The position numbers and the translations under genes are program-made. A DNA stretch of 64,000 bases from Spirochaetales bacterium (GTDB taxonomy: Bacteria > Spirochaetota > Spirochaetia > UBA9216): NCBI GenBank assembly GCA_016839055.1, contig JAEKNX010000013.1:83707-147706 (forward strand), written 5' to 3'. Each line of letters opens with the position of its first letter. Within the stretch, counting starts at the first letter, position 1. Under the pieces are notes generated by a model, which saw nothing but the letters and a program-made list of their open reading frames with translations, had not been told where the DNA came from and did not search any database. Shown here one piece after another: positions 24,899 to 34,401 of this stretch.

Positions 24899-26455
24899 AT
24901 GAAATACAGACTAGGAATTGATGTAGGCGGAACAAACACAGACGCGGTCATCCTTGATGAGAACAATAAGGTTGTAGCCAAATGTAAAGAAGCAACAACA
25001 AGCGATATTTCAACTGGTATAACAAAGGCCGTTAAGCATGTACTCAAAGAATCGGGGATAAACCCCTCCGACATAGCCGACGCTATGCTCGGAACAACCC
25101 ACGCTACAAACGCCATTGTCGAGCGTAAGGGGCTGTCTAAGGTCGGTGTAATCCGTATTTCCGGCCCCTCAGGATATGCAATTCCTCCTTTCATTGAATG
25201 GCCCGAGGATATTCTAAAAGTTATCAACCATTTCTACGTAATCGTAAAGGGCGGATATGAATATAACGGGGAATTACTCTCGGATATTGATGAGGATGAA
25301 ATAAGGGACGCACTAAAACAGATAAAAGACAAGGGTGCCGAGGCGCTTGCAATCTCCGGCGTATTCTCTCTCGTAAATGACGAGCAGGAAAAGGCAGTAG
25401 CCGAGCTTGCCCATGAGGTGCTCGGAGAGGACTTCCCTGTAACAATGTCGAATGAAATCGGCAGTATTGGAATAATTGAGCGTGAAAATGCGGCCATTCT
25501 GAACGCCGCAATCAGGAAACTTGCCGACAGTGCCTATAGTTCTTTTCAGGATGTCCTTCGGTCACATAACATCGAGGCCGACCTTTTTATTACCCAGAAT
25601 GACGGAACCCTTATGTCCATCGAATACGCCAAGCAGTATCCGGTTCTCACTATAGCCTCCGGCCCTACTAACTCACTACGCGGTGCGGCCTTCCTTACCG
25701 GAATGAAAGAGGCGATAGTAGCTGATGTCGGCGGAACTACAACTGATGTCGGAGTTCTCAGTAAGGGCTTTCCGCGTGAGTCATCCTCCGCGGTTGAAAT
25801 CGGCGGCGTCCGGACAAACTTCCGCATGCCCGACCTCATAACCCTGGGACTAGGCGGCGGCTCTGAAGTCAAATCCGAAAACGGAAAAATCACCGTCGGC
25901 CCACAGTCGGTAGGTTATAGAATTCATACTGAAGCAAAAATCTTCGGCGGAAACAGTCTTACAGCCACCGACATTGCGGTTGCCGCAGGAATGTTTGTGC
26001 TCGGCGACAAGACAAAGGTCAGCAATCTATCCCCCGAAACCGTCGCGGACACTATAGGCGTAATAAAGGCGATGATTGAAGAGGTCATCGATAAAATGAA
26101 AACAATGGCAACAGACCTTCCGGTCATTGTTGTCGGAGGCGGAAGCATCTTAATCCCCGATTCACTCGTTGGCGCTAGCCAGGTTATCAAACCCGAGCAC
26201 TTCGAGGTGGCAAACGCTATAGGCGCCGCAATTTCACAGGTTTCAGGCAGCATTGACGGTGTTTACGATATTGTAACCAAGGGCCGCGAGGCTGTAATAG
26301 AGGAAGTGAAAGCAGCCGCAATGGCCGAGGCCGTCAAAGCAGGAGCTGACGAGTCAACCCTCGAAATAGTAGAACTTGAAGAGATCCCCCTCGCCTATCT
26401 GCCTTCAAACGCTGTACGGTTCAGAGTAAAGGCAGTCGGTGAACTGAAACGCTAA
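24899..26455 (+). CDS. Hydantoinase/oxoprolinase family protein (HyuA-like)
   Basis: 518 residues with the ASKHA-type ATP-binding core of this family: GIDVGGTNTDAVI at the N-terminus, LGTTHATNAI, and the second phosphate loop VADVGGTTTDVGVL near residue 275, then GLGGGS. These enzymes use ATP to open 5-oxoproline or hydantoin rings, or carboxylate related substrates. No HyuB partner is present; the companion is the DUF917 protein immediately upstream. The substrate cannot be read. A strong ribosome site for a following broken gene overlaps its end. Confidence 0.88.
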   Translation: MKYRLGIDVGGTNTDAVILDENNKVVAKCKEATTSDISTGITKAVKHVLKESGINPSDIADAMLGTTHATNAIVERKGLSKVGVIRISGPSGYAIPPFIEWPEDILKVINHFYVIVKGGYEYNGELLSDIDEDEIRDALKQIKDKGAEALAISGVFSLVNDEQEKAVAELAHEVLGEDFPVTMSNEIGSIGIIERENAAILNAAIRKLADSAYSSFQDVLRSHNIEADLFITQNDGTLMSIEYAKQYPVLTIASGPTNSLRGAAFLTGMKEAIVADVGGTTTDVGVLSKGFPRESSSAVEIGGVRTNFRMPDLITLGLGGGSEVKSENGKITVGPQSVGYRIHTEAKIFGGNSLTATDIAVAAGMFVLGDKTKVSNLSPETVADTIGVIKAMIEEVIDKMKTMATDLPVIVVGGGSILIPDSLVGASQVIKPEHFEVANAIGAAISQVSGSIDGVYDIVTKGREAVIEEVKAAAMAEAVKAGADESTLEIVELEEIPLAYLPSNAVRFRVKAVGELKR

Positions 26456-26465
26456 GGAGGAAAAT

Positions 26466-26679
26466 ATGGAACTAAAAGAAGCTGTATTCAACCGCAGAAG
26501 CGTGAGGAACACTTACCGCTAACGGCTACGAGGATGAGGATTTTCTTAAATCACTTCAGCAGGAAATTGATGAAAGGAAATTCCTGGTAATGACTGATCT
26601 GGAAGAGTTCAGAGCATTGGCTGATGAAGCTGTTCATGACATGACGCTTCATCTGATTGAAAAAAGTAATTCTGAATAA
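26466..26679 (+). pseudogene. Broken gene: nitroreductase-like start joined to an unidentified tail
   Basis: After a strong AAGGAGG, ATG 26466 starts MELKEAVFNRRSVRN, the classic N-terminus of nitroreductase-family FMN proteins, but stops at 26522 after 18 codons. From 26506 a second frame (+1) runs to 26679 and encodes an acidic helical tail (FLKSLQQEIDERKFLV, then LADEAVHDMTLHLIEK) that I do not recognise. The pair looks like a deletion or frameshift remnant between the hydantoinase and permease genes. Confidence 0.55.
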
Positions 26680-26716
26680 TTTCTAATTTGACAAATAGAA
26701 GGATGGGGTAGATTTT

Positions 26717-28048
26717 ATGAAAAAAAATAAACAATCGTTATTAGAAGACTACGGATCAAAACCGGTACCCGAAGGAAAAGGAAAAAACTGGTTCCAGATT
26801 GGAATTATTTACTGGGGTTCAGCAATATGCCTTCCCGCATTTCTTATTGCGGGCATAATTGCCGGACCGGCAAAACTCAGTACTGCTATCGGAGCCTTCA
26901 TTGTCGGAGCTGTTGTTCTCGGCGCTATAGCTATTCTAATCGGTGTTCTCGGCGCGCAGACCAGACTCTCGACAGGAATGTCAGCAAGATTTACTTTCGG
27001 CAAGTACGGCGCAAATGTACTCCAGATACTGCTTTTTCTCGGTCTTTGGGGCTGGTTCGGCGTACAACTAGGGTTCATGGTTGCAGGTCTTGGCGACGGC
27101 GGACTCTCCTTCGCGCTCGGCGGTGCTGTTCCGGTATGGCTTCTGAAAGTTCTCGGCGGTATCTTAATGACTCTTACCGCGATGTTCGGTTTCAAGTCAA
27201 TTGAAAAACTCAGTATGGTAGCTATTCCGCTTCTTCTGGTTATCATAATTGCAACAATCGCGACTCTTTACAGCGGAGAACAGAGTCTTGCAGTTGTTGC
27301 AGCTCAGAGCACAGATGCTGCTATGCCGATTGGTATTGCCATCTCGATAGTTATAGGCACCTACATTGTAGGAGCGCTGATAGCGCCGGATATTACCCGC
27401 TATGCGAAAAGTAAATCGGCAGGCGGATTCGGAATGGTTTTCGGGATGCTCATTGGTTTTCCTGTAGTGCTTATTCTCGGCGCAATCATGGTTAAGGGCG
27501 CAGGCGGAGAAATGGACTTCTCCAAAGTAATGCTGATGAATAACAGCGGCTTCTGGGCATTTCTTGCCGTAGTAGCAATCATTCTCGCGGCATGGACGAC
27601 AAACGACAACAACCTTTATTCAGGAGCACTGTCGATTAATGCGATGTTTCCGAAGCTGAATAAATGGGTCATAACGGTTGCCTCAGGCGCAATCGGAACC
27701 ATCCTTGCGCTGCTCGGCATAAATACCGCAGCAGGATTCCAGACCTTTCTTGGAATAGTCGCAATTCTTATTCCGCCGGCCGCGTCAATCATGATACTCG
27801 ATTATTACCTTTTCAAAGGCAAGGTAAACTGCTATTTTGATTCTGATAAAATCGAAGAATCGGCAAACTTCAGAGCCCTGCCCTTTGTTGCATGGATTGC
27901 AGGTTCCGCCTTCGGATTCATTGTTCAGTACACAGCAGTAAAGCTTACCGGTATTACCGCGCTTGATACAATCATCATAGCCGGCGTCGTTTTCACTGCA
28001 ATCATGCTGATTGCCAGGAAGACATCAAAAGAAAAAACTACAGCCTAA
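26717..28048 (+). CDS. NCS1-type permease (cytosine permease CodB-like)
   Basis: 443 residues with about twelve membrane helices. N-terminal features match the nucleobase:cation symporter-1 family: GIIYWGSAICLPAFLIAG and GAQTRLSTGMSARFTFGKYG. Known members carry cytosine, hydantoins, allantoin or thiamin precursors. Because it follows DUF917 and hydantoinase/oxoprolinase genes, uptake of a hydantoin-like or pyrimidine-derived nitrogen source is likely. A GGATGGGG tract lies about 13 bases before the ATG. A strong terminator follows. Confidence 0.88.
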   Translation: MKKNKQSLLEDYGSKPVPEGKGKNWFQIGIIYWGSAICLPAFLIAGIIAGPAKLSTAIGAFIVGAVVLGAIAILIGVLGAQTRLSTGMSARFTFGKYGANVLQILLFLGLWGWFGVQLGFMVAGLGDGGLSFALGGAVPVWLLKVLGGILMTLTAMFGFKSIEKLSMVAIPLLLVIIIATIATLYSGEQSLAVVAAQSTDAAMPIGIAISIVIGTYIVGALIAPDITRYAKSKSAGGFGMVFGMLIGFPVVLILGAIMVKGAGGEMDFSKVMLMNNSGFWAFLAVVAIILAAWTTNDNNLYSGALSINAMFPKLNKWVITVASGAIGTILALLGINTAAGFQTFLGIVAILIPPAASIMILDYYLFKGKVNCYFDSDKIEESANFRALPFVAWIAGSAFGFIVQYTAVKLTGITALDTIIIAGVVFTAIMLIARKTSKEKTTA

Positions 28049-28071
28049 GATTTGCTTTAATGAAAAAAGGG

Positions 28072-28105
28072 GCTGACTGAGAAGTAATCTCGGTCAGCTT
28101 TTTTT
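28072..28105 (+). terminator. Strong Rho-independent terminator between permease and nagB
   Basis: GCTGACTGAGA and TCTCGGTCAGC pair over eleven positions (one T-G) around a five-base loop, followed by seven T (28099-28105). On the minus strand the hairpin is followed by CCCTTTTTT, so it can also end the long sugar operon. Confidence 0.92.
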
Positions 28106-28827
28106 CACAGCCTGCTTCCTGCAGCCCCGTCAAGAAACAAAGTAATATCCGGATGCATCTGAAGAATTGATGAGGGACAATCAAGTGTAACCGGCCCATG
28201 GATGGTATTATATAAAGCATCAGCCTTCTCATTTCCAACTGCAATAAGAATAATCTTGCGGGCATTCATGATGCTCTTAACCCCCAATGTAACAGCCTTC
28301 GTAGGTACTTCATCAAGCGAGGTAAAAAAACGGGAATTATCTTCCCGCGTATGAGTGCTAAGCTCGGCAATGTGGGTTGTCAGCTCAAAGGGGGTTCCGG
28401 GTTCATTGAAACCAATGTGCCCGTTCCGGCCAATACCGAGAATCTGAATGTCTATTCCTCCTGCCTCTTCGAGTTTCTTGTCATAAATCCGGCAGTTTTC
28501 CTCAAGCTCGCCGAGCCCTGAGGGAATGTTTATGTTTTCAATTTTAACATCGAGAGCTCTAAAGAGATTATCCATCATAAATTTGAAATAGGAGTTAGGA
28601 TCATCGCGGCTGAGCCCAGCATATTCATCGAGATTGAAGGTGACTATATCCTCATAACTGAAATCACCTTCCGAGAAACCGTCGGTCATGAATTTGTACA
28701 AACCCAGAGGCGTAGAACCGGTAGGAAGCCCGAGTACGGCAGAGCTGTTCCGCTTGAGCTCTTCAAGAAGCAGCTTATATGCCTTCTGTGAGGCATCATC
28801 ATAGTTATCACAAAGTATTATGTTCAT
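28105..28827 (-). CDS. nagB: Glucosamine-6-phosphate deaminase
   Basis: 240 residues, normal length for NagB. It converts glucosamine-6-phosphate to fructose-6-phosphate and ammonia. Family motifs are present: GLPTGSTPLGLY (phosphate binding), TFNLDEYAGL (catalytic Asp), and GIGRNGHIGFNEPG with the catalytic His and Glu. The residue equivalent to Asp141 of the E. coli enzyme is Asn here, as in several family members. It is the last gene of the eleven-gene minus-strand operon and delivers carbon from that operon into glycolysis. Confidence 0.92.
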   Translation of the reverse strand: MNIILCDNYDDASQKAYKLLLEELKRNSSAVLGLPTGSTPLGLYKFMTDGFSEGDFSYEDIVTFNLDEYAGLSRDDPNSYFKFMMDNLFRALDVKIENINIPSGLGELEENCRIYDKKLEEAGGIDIQILGIGRNGHIGFNEPGTPFELTTHIAELSTHTREDNSRFFTSLDEVPTKAVTLGVKSIMNARKIILIAVGNEKADALYNTIHGPVTLDCPSSILQMHPDITLFLDGAAGSRL

Positions 28828-28844
28828 GTTGTGTAAAACTTCCT

Positions 28845-29864
28845 TTATATCTTTATAGCCCTTGCCGCCCGGCAGAAGGCTGTAAAATTTTCAATGCTTG
28901 TCTCTCCCGGTATTTCACATCCGGCCGAAATAATAAGCCGCCCTTCCGCGTCAATGTAATCACTCCGTATCCTATTATATATTGTTTCAGGGCTGTTCAT
29001 AAAGAGCACGTCTTCAACGGGATCACAAAAACCGGAAAAAACCTGATGTTCCGACATCGATGATCGGAAGTCCGAGACACTTCCGACAAGATGATCCACA
29101 TCAATAATATCAAATCCGGCAGCCATCATCATTTTCTGTATCTTTGAAGTGTCACCGCAGATATGAATCTTCGCAAGAGCTCCTTCAGCATGAATGAGAT
29201 CAACAAGCTCTTTCTCAAACGGAAAAATGAACCGCTGGTAGAGCTCAGGTCCTATCTGGCTAGCCGCCGCGTCACCGATGCCTATACAGTCGGCCCCCGA
29301 ACGGATCTGCTGCTTTATGAACTGCTTTGCGTTTTCGGTTACTAATCTGAAGACCCCGTCCAACTCATCTTCGTGATCAAAAAAATCCATACATGCGTCC
29401 GACAGGCCCCTGAGCAGCGAATAAGCCGCCATAGGGCCCTCAGCCCAGCCGACAATGAAATATTTACCGCCGACCCTTTTCCTGAATGTCTCAACCTCTT
29501 TAATTCGCTCAAGCATCCGTCTGCTTTGAGAAATGTCCGGAAGCCTCAGCTTATCTACATCGCCGAAATCCTTCAGCAAGACCCCGTCAGCAGGTTGAGG
29601 CAGCCTGTTTTCAGGGTAGGTGACCTTCATTCCGAAAGCCTCCCCCTCAGCGTATGGGTCGGACATAACAGTTACCCAATCGAGCATAAAATCATCGGCG
29701 CATTTGATCATGGCAGTGCATTTATCTTCATGGTTCAGACAGAAATCCCGGTAAGATGTGCCTGCGTACGCAGAAGCAAACCTCATTATTATCGGATGAA
29801 GAGGAAGATAATCAATTTTACTGCCGTTAATAAAATTCAGAGTACGTTCAAGTCCCGTCATCAT
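28845..29864 (-). CDS. UroD/MtaA family protein (corrinoid methyltransferase-like)
   Basis: 339 residues of the uroporphyrinogen decarboxylase fold. It carries the zinc-site pattern of the MtaA/MtbA/CmuA methyltransferase branch: His-x-Cys in KIHICGDTS (near residue 238) and a distal Cys in SAGCEIPG near the C-terminus, rather than the features of haem-pathway UroD. Such enzymes move methyl groups between corrinoid and thiol. No corrinoid protein is encoded nearby. Homologues do occur in sugar-catabolic gene clusters, where their role is unclear. It lies between nagB and a dehydrogenase in one operon. Confidence 0.8.
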   Translation of the reverse strand: MMTGLERTLNFINGSKIDYLPLHPIIMRFASAYAGTSYRDFCLNHEDKCTAMIKCADDFMLDWVTVMSDPYAEGEAFGMKVTYPENRLPQPADGVLLKDFGDVDKLRLPDISQSRRMLERIKEVETFRKRVGGKYFIVGWAEGPMAAYSLLRGLSDACMDFFDHEDELDGVFRLVTENAKQFIKQQIRSGADCIGIGDAAASQIGPELYQRFIFPFEKELVDLIHAEGALAKIHICGDTSKIQKMMMAAGFDIIDVDHLVGSVSDFRSSMSEHQVFSGFCDPVEDVLFMNSPETIYNRIRSDYIDAEGRLIISAGCEIPGETSIENFTAFCRAARAIKI

Positions 29865-29876
29865 CCGCCGTTCCCC

Positions 29877-30881
29877 TTAGATATTTATGACTTTCCCACT
29901 CTCAAGTGATTTTTTTATAGCTTCTATTACCTTCAGTACGTACAACGAATCGGAAGGCCTGGCCTCAGAAATTTCGACATCATCCCTGACACAGCTGGTA
30001 AAATACTCAAGTTCCCTTCGGTAAGCGTCAAACTCATCGATCTCCAGCGACTGAGGGTCTTTCCCCTTTTTAAAAAGCAGGGCCGACCTTTGTGCTGATT
30101 CAGGATCTTCAAGATTGAACCCGGCTTTGAAAAGATACTCATAAGTAGCTTCCGTTCCGTTTATTCTCATGCTCATCGTGAACGGATAGTTGTCGGTCAT
30201 TTCAAATGCTCCTTCAATAACGGCCTTAACCCCGTTTTTGAAAGTTACAGATGACATCACATGGTTCCAGCAGTCATTGCCGTCCTTGTCGCCTAGAGCG
30301 TACACCTGAAGAACCTCACCGAAGAGATAACACATATAATCAACGTCATGGATGTGGAGATCAAAAAGGCCTCCTCCGGATTTACTAACATCACGGTGCC
30401 AGGTGGTCCAGTCAGGATGCTGCGCGAGCCTCGAAGCATGAACAAGCTTGATATCACCGAACTCACCGGCGGAATAGAGTTCCTTAGCCTTAACGTATTC
30501 AGGCCAGAATCTAATAACCTGGGCAATCATGAAATGTACCCCCGCCTTGTTAACTGCATTAATCATGCTCTCTGCTTCTTCAACCTTCAAAGCGAAGGGC
30601 TTCTCGCAGACTATATGTTTTTTATAAGACGCGGCTAAAAGAACAAATTTTTCATGCATGAAGGTTGGAAGACAGATGTCGACAATATCAAGCCGCTCAT
30701 TTTTGAGCATCTCCTCGGCATCTGCATAAAATCCGCATCCGAACTTAGAGGCGGCCTTCTCTCCCGCCTCAGGGTTTACATCGGCAATAGCCGCGAGCTC
30801 GACTCCGTCTATTTCCTTATAAGCGGCCGCATGAGCCCCTCCTATAAATCCGCTTCCAATTATTCCTACTCTAATCATCAC
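29877..30881 (-). CDS. Gfo/Idh/MocA family sugar dehydrogenase
   Basis: 334 residues. N-terminal Rossmann domain with GIIGSGFIGGAHAAAY, the family EKPFAL motif near residue 95, and the catalytic segment GGGLFDLHIHDVDYM with the conserved Asp and His. It probably oxidises a hydroxyl of a sugar or cyclitol with NAD(P). The start is GTG 30881 or ATG 30878, both after AAGGAG. It is flanked by two sugar-isomerase/epimerase genes in the operon, a common pairing in inositol and modified-sugar pathways. Confidence 0.88.
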   Translation of the reverse strand: MMIRVGIIGSGFIGGAHAAAYKEIDGVELAAIADVNPEAGEKAASKFGCGFYADAEEMLKNERLDIVDICLPTFMHEKFVLLAASYKKHIVCEKPFALKVEEAESMINAVNKAGVHFMIAQVIRFWPEYVKAKELYSAGEFGDIKLVHASRLAQHPDWTTWHRDVSKSGGGLFDLHIHDVDYMCYLFGEVLQVYALGDKDGNDCWNHVMSSVTFKNGVKAVIEGAFEMTDNYPFTMSMRINGTEATYEYLFKAGFNLEDPESAQRSALLFKKGKDPQSLEIDEFDAYRRELEYFTSCVRDDVEISEARPSDSLYVLKVIEAIKKSLESGKVINI

Positions 30882-30889
30882 GATTCTCC

Positions 30890-31732
30890 TTAGTCTTCCC
30901 TGAATATTCTGTCCATTGCTGCAGCGGTATTATAAATAATCTGCTCGGGATAATGCTTATACGGAGGCATCATCTCGGCGTTGCAGTATCCGTCATAGCC
31001 GACATCCCGGAAGGCCTTCATTACCGCCGGGTAATCAACATCACCGGACAGAAGATCAACAAATGCGCCGAATCCGCCGGGTTCCCTTCGGTAATCCTTG
31101 AAGTGAACCTTCTTTATCCTGCTTCCGAGGATTCTAATCCACTGGTCAGGATATCCGGTAAGTATTACATTTCCGACATCAAAATAGGCTCCGACAAAAT
31201 CAGATCCTATCTTATCTATGAAATCCCGGAACTCGAGAGGCGACAGGAGGAATTTATTCCAGACATTCTCAACTCCGATGATAATTCCGGCCGCCTCGGC
31301 GTAGACGGATAGAGAGGAGAGAGCCTCAAGGGCCCTGTCATAGACCTTATCGTAATCACAGACCTCGCTTCCGGCAACAAAATCTACCCCGACATAGCCC
31401 GGAACAACAAGGACGGTGTCCGCCTCTAAAATTGCCGCCGCGTCTATCAGCTTTTTAACAACATCCCTGGCAATCTCCCGTCTGGCGGGCTCATTACTTG
31501 TCAGAGAATTCTCCCAGGGAACCCAGGAAGCGAGGCTCGAGATTTCAAGTCCGACATCTTCAGTCATCCGTTTTACGGCTAAAACATCTGCTTCCGAACT
31601 TTCTGTACACAACTCACCGCTTTCGGCAAGACAGTACTCGATACCGTCAAATCCGGCCTTCTTCGCGGTAACCGCTGCATCCCGCAGCGGAGTTCCGTCC
31701 GGAAATGACCAGAAATTAATCCCTTTTTTCAT
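30890..31732 (-). CDS. Sugar phosphate isomerase/epimerase, TIM-barrel (AP_endonuc_2)
   Basis: 280 residues of the xylose-isomerase-like TIM-barrel family. Typical segments are GFDGIEYCLAESGEL, the metal-binding Glu in GVENVWNKF, the Asp in AYFDVGNV, and VHFKDYR. Members include hydroxypyruvate isomerase, inosose dehydratase and tagatose/psicose epimerases; the reaction here is unknown. It lies in the amino-sugar-type operon next to the Gfo/Idh/MocA gene, and a second, distinct member (37011-37838) is in the same operon. Confidence 0.85.
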   Translation of the reverse strand: MKKGINFWSFPDGTPLRDAAVTAKKAGFDGIEYCLAESGELCTESSEADVLAVKRMTEDVGLEISSLASWVPWENSLTSNEPARREIARDVVKKLIDAAAILEADTVLVVPGYVGVDFVAGSEVCDYDKVYDRALEALSSLSVYAEAAGIIIGVENVWNKFLLSPLEFRDFIDKIGSDFVGAYFDVGNVILTGYPDQWIRILGSRIKKVHFKDYRREPGGFGAFVDLLSGDVDYPAVMKAFRDVGYDGYCNAEMMPPYKHYPEQIIYNTAAAMDRIFRED

Positions 31733-31746
31733 AATTCTCCCCGCCT

Positions 31747-32697
31747 TTAATTACATTCCGCGTTTAGCGGCCCTGCCAGTTCTTTTATAAAAAACAGTTT
31801 CCCCGGAAGGGTTGGTATAAAGCTTGACGGAACCCAGATATCCGGTCCGTATCGGAGCGTTACCCAGAGTGAGACGCCCTGCCACTGCATTCCGCGGCTG
31901 AATGTGCCGTCACAGCCTCCGATAATCCTGTCAGACTGCAGAAAGAGTCCGGGGCCTATTGTATTCGCGCGCGCGGGAACGAGAGTATACCTGCTCTTGA
32001 AGCTGGTTATTGCGTTCTGCTCAATTGTCAGGGGGTGAAGCTTTGCTCCAAGCCTGTAATTCTGGGCCTTCCAATCCGCTTCAGATTCAAATTCCGAAGC
32101 AAAATGCGGCTCCCAGAAAGCAATATGGAAAACCCTGCCTATACCGAAGATTGTTATAAGGCGCCCGCCTCTGTTTTTAATCTCGGAGATTTTCTGTGCA
32201 TAAAGGGGGAGGTTTGTCCTTGTGGCAAAATTCCGCTGATTTTCAGGGACTGTCAGCCTTCCAAGAGGCCCGAAGAGGACTTCATTCATGGCATTTTGAA
32301 ACGAGGCCTTGTCGTCTGAACTCAGGGTGTTTCCTTCAGCGTCACTCCATTCATCCATAGAAAAAGTAGTTACGTGCGAGCAGTCCACGCCCCATTGCGT
32401 CAGGAAATATACGGTCCACCGGTACATTCCCATCGGTCCTACCGGAGTAATCAGGGCGAGCTCTTTTTTCTCATCCGCGGCTTTTTTTATTTCAAGGGCT
32501 ATCTCATGGCCCATCATTACTTCAAAATCAGCGACATCAGAACATTGGGTAGGCTGAAAATCCTTATTCCAGAAATCCTGCCGGATAAGAATATCCTCGG
32601 GTTTATTCGACGCGCAGCTGTCTATCCTGCCAAGATCCCAACCCTCAGGATAAAAATCTTCAACAAGTGAGCCTTTAATAGTATTTAATAAATTCAT
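31747..32697 (-). CDS. Divergent NagB-like sugar-phosphate isomerase/deaminase
   Basis: 316 residues, longer than NagB. The NagB/6-phosphogluconolactonase fold is visible: TTFSMDEW replaces FNLDEY, and [15 protein letters not shown] replaces the GxGxDGHIAFNEP loop. The catalytic His and Glu positions are kept but the Asp-Gly before the His is Val-Phe, so the chemistry may differ. It has an extra N-terminal region and an unusual C-terminal third rich in Trp. It sits beside a PIG-L deacetylase, suggesting action on a deacetylated amino sugar, perhaps not phosphorylated at C6. The canonical nagB is in the same operon. Confidence 0.75.
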   Translation of the reverse strand: MNLLNTIKGSLVEDFYPEGWDLGRIDSCASNKPEDILIRQDFWNKDFQPTQCSDVADFEVMMGHEIALEIKKAADEKKELALITPVGPMGMYRWTVYFLTQWGVDCSHVTTFSMDEWSDAEGNTLSSDDKASFQNAMNEVLFGPLGRLTVPENQRNFATRTNLPLYAQKISEIKNRGGRLITIFGIGRVFHIAFWEPHFASEFESEADWKAQNYRLGAKLHPLTIEQNAITSFKSRYTLVPARANTIGPGLFLQSDRIIGGCDGTFSRGMQWQGVSLWVTLRYGPDIWVPSSFIPTLPGKLFFIKELAGPLNAECN

Positions 32698-32709
32698 TTA
32701 ATCCTCCAG

Positions 32710-33420
32710 TCAGGGAAGCAGACGCTTCGTTGTAATACGCGGCCAGACCTGAGCCTGCCTGAATGCCTCAGCATAGGGAACACTTGACTGCAGGCCCCTG
32801 AACTTCGAACATGTCCGCACAAAATCAGGAAAATCTATCTTGTCATGTTCCCGCATCCATTCTATCTGACTCTTGTGACAGGACAGAGCCTTGAGTTTCA
32901 ATTCTATTGTTTCGGTTATATCAACGTACTCGGTCGGCATAAATCCTATTCCTGCCAGAGTATCCATGTAAAATATTGGAACTATCTTTTCAATTTCAGG
33001 TGATCTGGTAATGATATTGGTTACAGTCGCGCTGAAGCTTGCGGTAAAGGTCAGCCTGCTTGTTTCTATATGGTCCCTCATATAATCAGCCGGATCATGG
33101 GTTATTATGAGATCAGGATTTGCATAACGGATAACCTCAATCAGTTTTTTAACTACATCCTGATCATCTGACTCAACCGTGCAATCTCCGACATCAATTG
33201 TAAAAGATTCAGCGCCAATGAGTTCTGCCGCAGCAAGAGTTTCCTTACGCCTTAAAGTCCTGAGCTCATCAGGTTTTATTTCCTTATGACCGAGATTTCC
33301 ATTGGCAACATGGCATGTAAAAACATTATGCCCCTGTTTTTTATATAACCCGAGTGTTCCAAAACATGCTATTTCCAGATCATCGGGATGGCAGCCAATT
33401 GCTAGTATATTCAAGTTCAT
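32710..33420 (-). CDS. PIG-L/LmbE family deacetylase
   Basis: 236 residues. Zinc-binding motif CHPDD at residues 10-14 and the second motif ITHDPADYMRDH carry the metal and catalytic residues of N-acetylglucosaminyl deacetylases such as MshB, BshB and PIG-L. It likely removes the acetyl group from an N-acetylated sugar after import. No signal peptide is seen, so it acts in the cytoplasm. It is placed between the ABC importer genes and the NagB-like gene, fitting the order uptake, deacetylation, deamination. Confidence 0.88.
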   Translation of the reverse strand: MNLNILAIGCHPDDLEIACFGTLGLYKKQGHNVFTCHVANGNLGHKEIKPDELRTLRRKETLAAAELIGAESFTIDVGDCTVESDDQDVVKKLIEVIRYANPDLIITHDPADYMRDHIETSRLTFTASFSATVTNIITRSPEIEKIVPIFYMDTLAGIGFMPTEYVDITETIELKLKALSCHKSQIEWMREHDKIDFPDFVRTCSKFRGLQSSVPYAEAFRQAQVWPRITTKRLLP

Positions 33421-33432
33421 CTCCTATTCTTT

Positions 33433-34401
33433 TTATTTCCTGATTCTATCCATATTGCTTACGATGACCGCGACAACGATTATACCGCCGGAGATCGCGG
33501 TCTGGGCGTAAGGCCATACCGACAGAATATTCATAGCATTTGTAATAACCCCCATGAGCAGTACTCCAATAAATGCGCCGCCTATAGTTCCTCTGCCGCC
33601 CTCAAAGGTGACCCCGCCCAGAATTGCCGCGGTAAGTGCTTTAAGCTCATATCCGCCGCCGGCAGTAGCGGTAATTGAATCCAGCCTTGATACGAAAACC
33701 AGGGCTGCTACGGCACTTATTAAACCTCCGATGGAATAAATGAGAATCTTGTGTCTGTCCACATCAATTCCTGAGAGAAACGCGTTCCATTCATTTCCGC
33801 CTATGGCAACTATCCGCCTGCCGAATTTCGTCTTATTAAGAAGAATATAGGACAGGATGATCATAACAATAAGGAAGATCAGCATCACGGGAAAGACATC
33901 AAAGATTTTAGTTCGGCCGATAAAATCAAACCTGCCTCCAAAATTCATGAATCTTCCGCCTGTTATCATGAGAGATGCCCCGAAAAAAATCTGACTGGTT
34001 CCGAGAGTTATTATAAGCGGCAGACACTTGCTTTTACTGATAAGAAGTCCGTTTATAAGACCGCACAATATCCCTGTAATGAGTCCCGCAAAAACAGCAA
34101 AAATGATGTTCCCGTCATTCATTAATATCTTCGAGATAACAACGCCTGAGAGGACCATGATGTTTCCGATTGATAAATCGATTCCACCGCTTATCAAGAG
34201 CAGCGTCATTGCCATTGTCAGGATTCCGAGTACTGAAATCTGCTGAAAAATTGCTACAATATTCTTGATATCTATAAATCTAGGATTGATTATCGAGACA
34301 ATGATGGAAATTCCGATTATCACCAGTCCCATCTGCAACTTCTGATTCTTCAGAAGTTCTTTGCCTTTAAGCCCCGTTATATTGCTTTTAGTTGTTTCCA
34401 T
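33433..34401 (-). CDS. Sugar ABC transporter permease (RbsC family)
   Basis: 322 residues, about eight to ten membrane helices, of the ribose/galactose/autoinducer-2 permease family. Typical segments include LLISGGIDLSIGNIMVLSG and the cytoplasmic coupling region RRIVAIGGNEWNAFLSGIDV. It overlaps the ATPase gene by 14 bases. With the ATPase and binding protein upstream it forms a complete importer; the substrate is inferred, from context only, to be an acetylated amino sugar or glycoside. Confidence 0.9.
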   Translation of the reverse strand: METTKSNITGLKGKELLKNQKLQMGLVIIGISIIVSIINPRFIDIKNIVAIFQQISVLGILTMAMTLLLISGGIDLSIGNIMVLSGVVISKILMNDGNIIFAVFAGLITGILCGLINGLLISKSKCLPLIITLGTSQIFFGASLMITGGRFMNFGGRFDFIGRTKIFDVFPVMLIFLIVMIILSYILLNKTKFGRRIVAIGGNEWNAFLSGIDVDRHKILIYSIGGLISAVAALVFVSRLDSITATAGGGYELKALTAAILGGVTFEGGRGTIGGAFIGVLLMGVITNAMNILSVWPYAQTAISGGIIVVAVIVSNMDRIRK

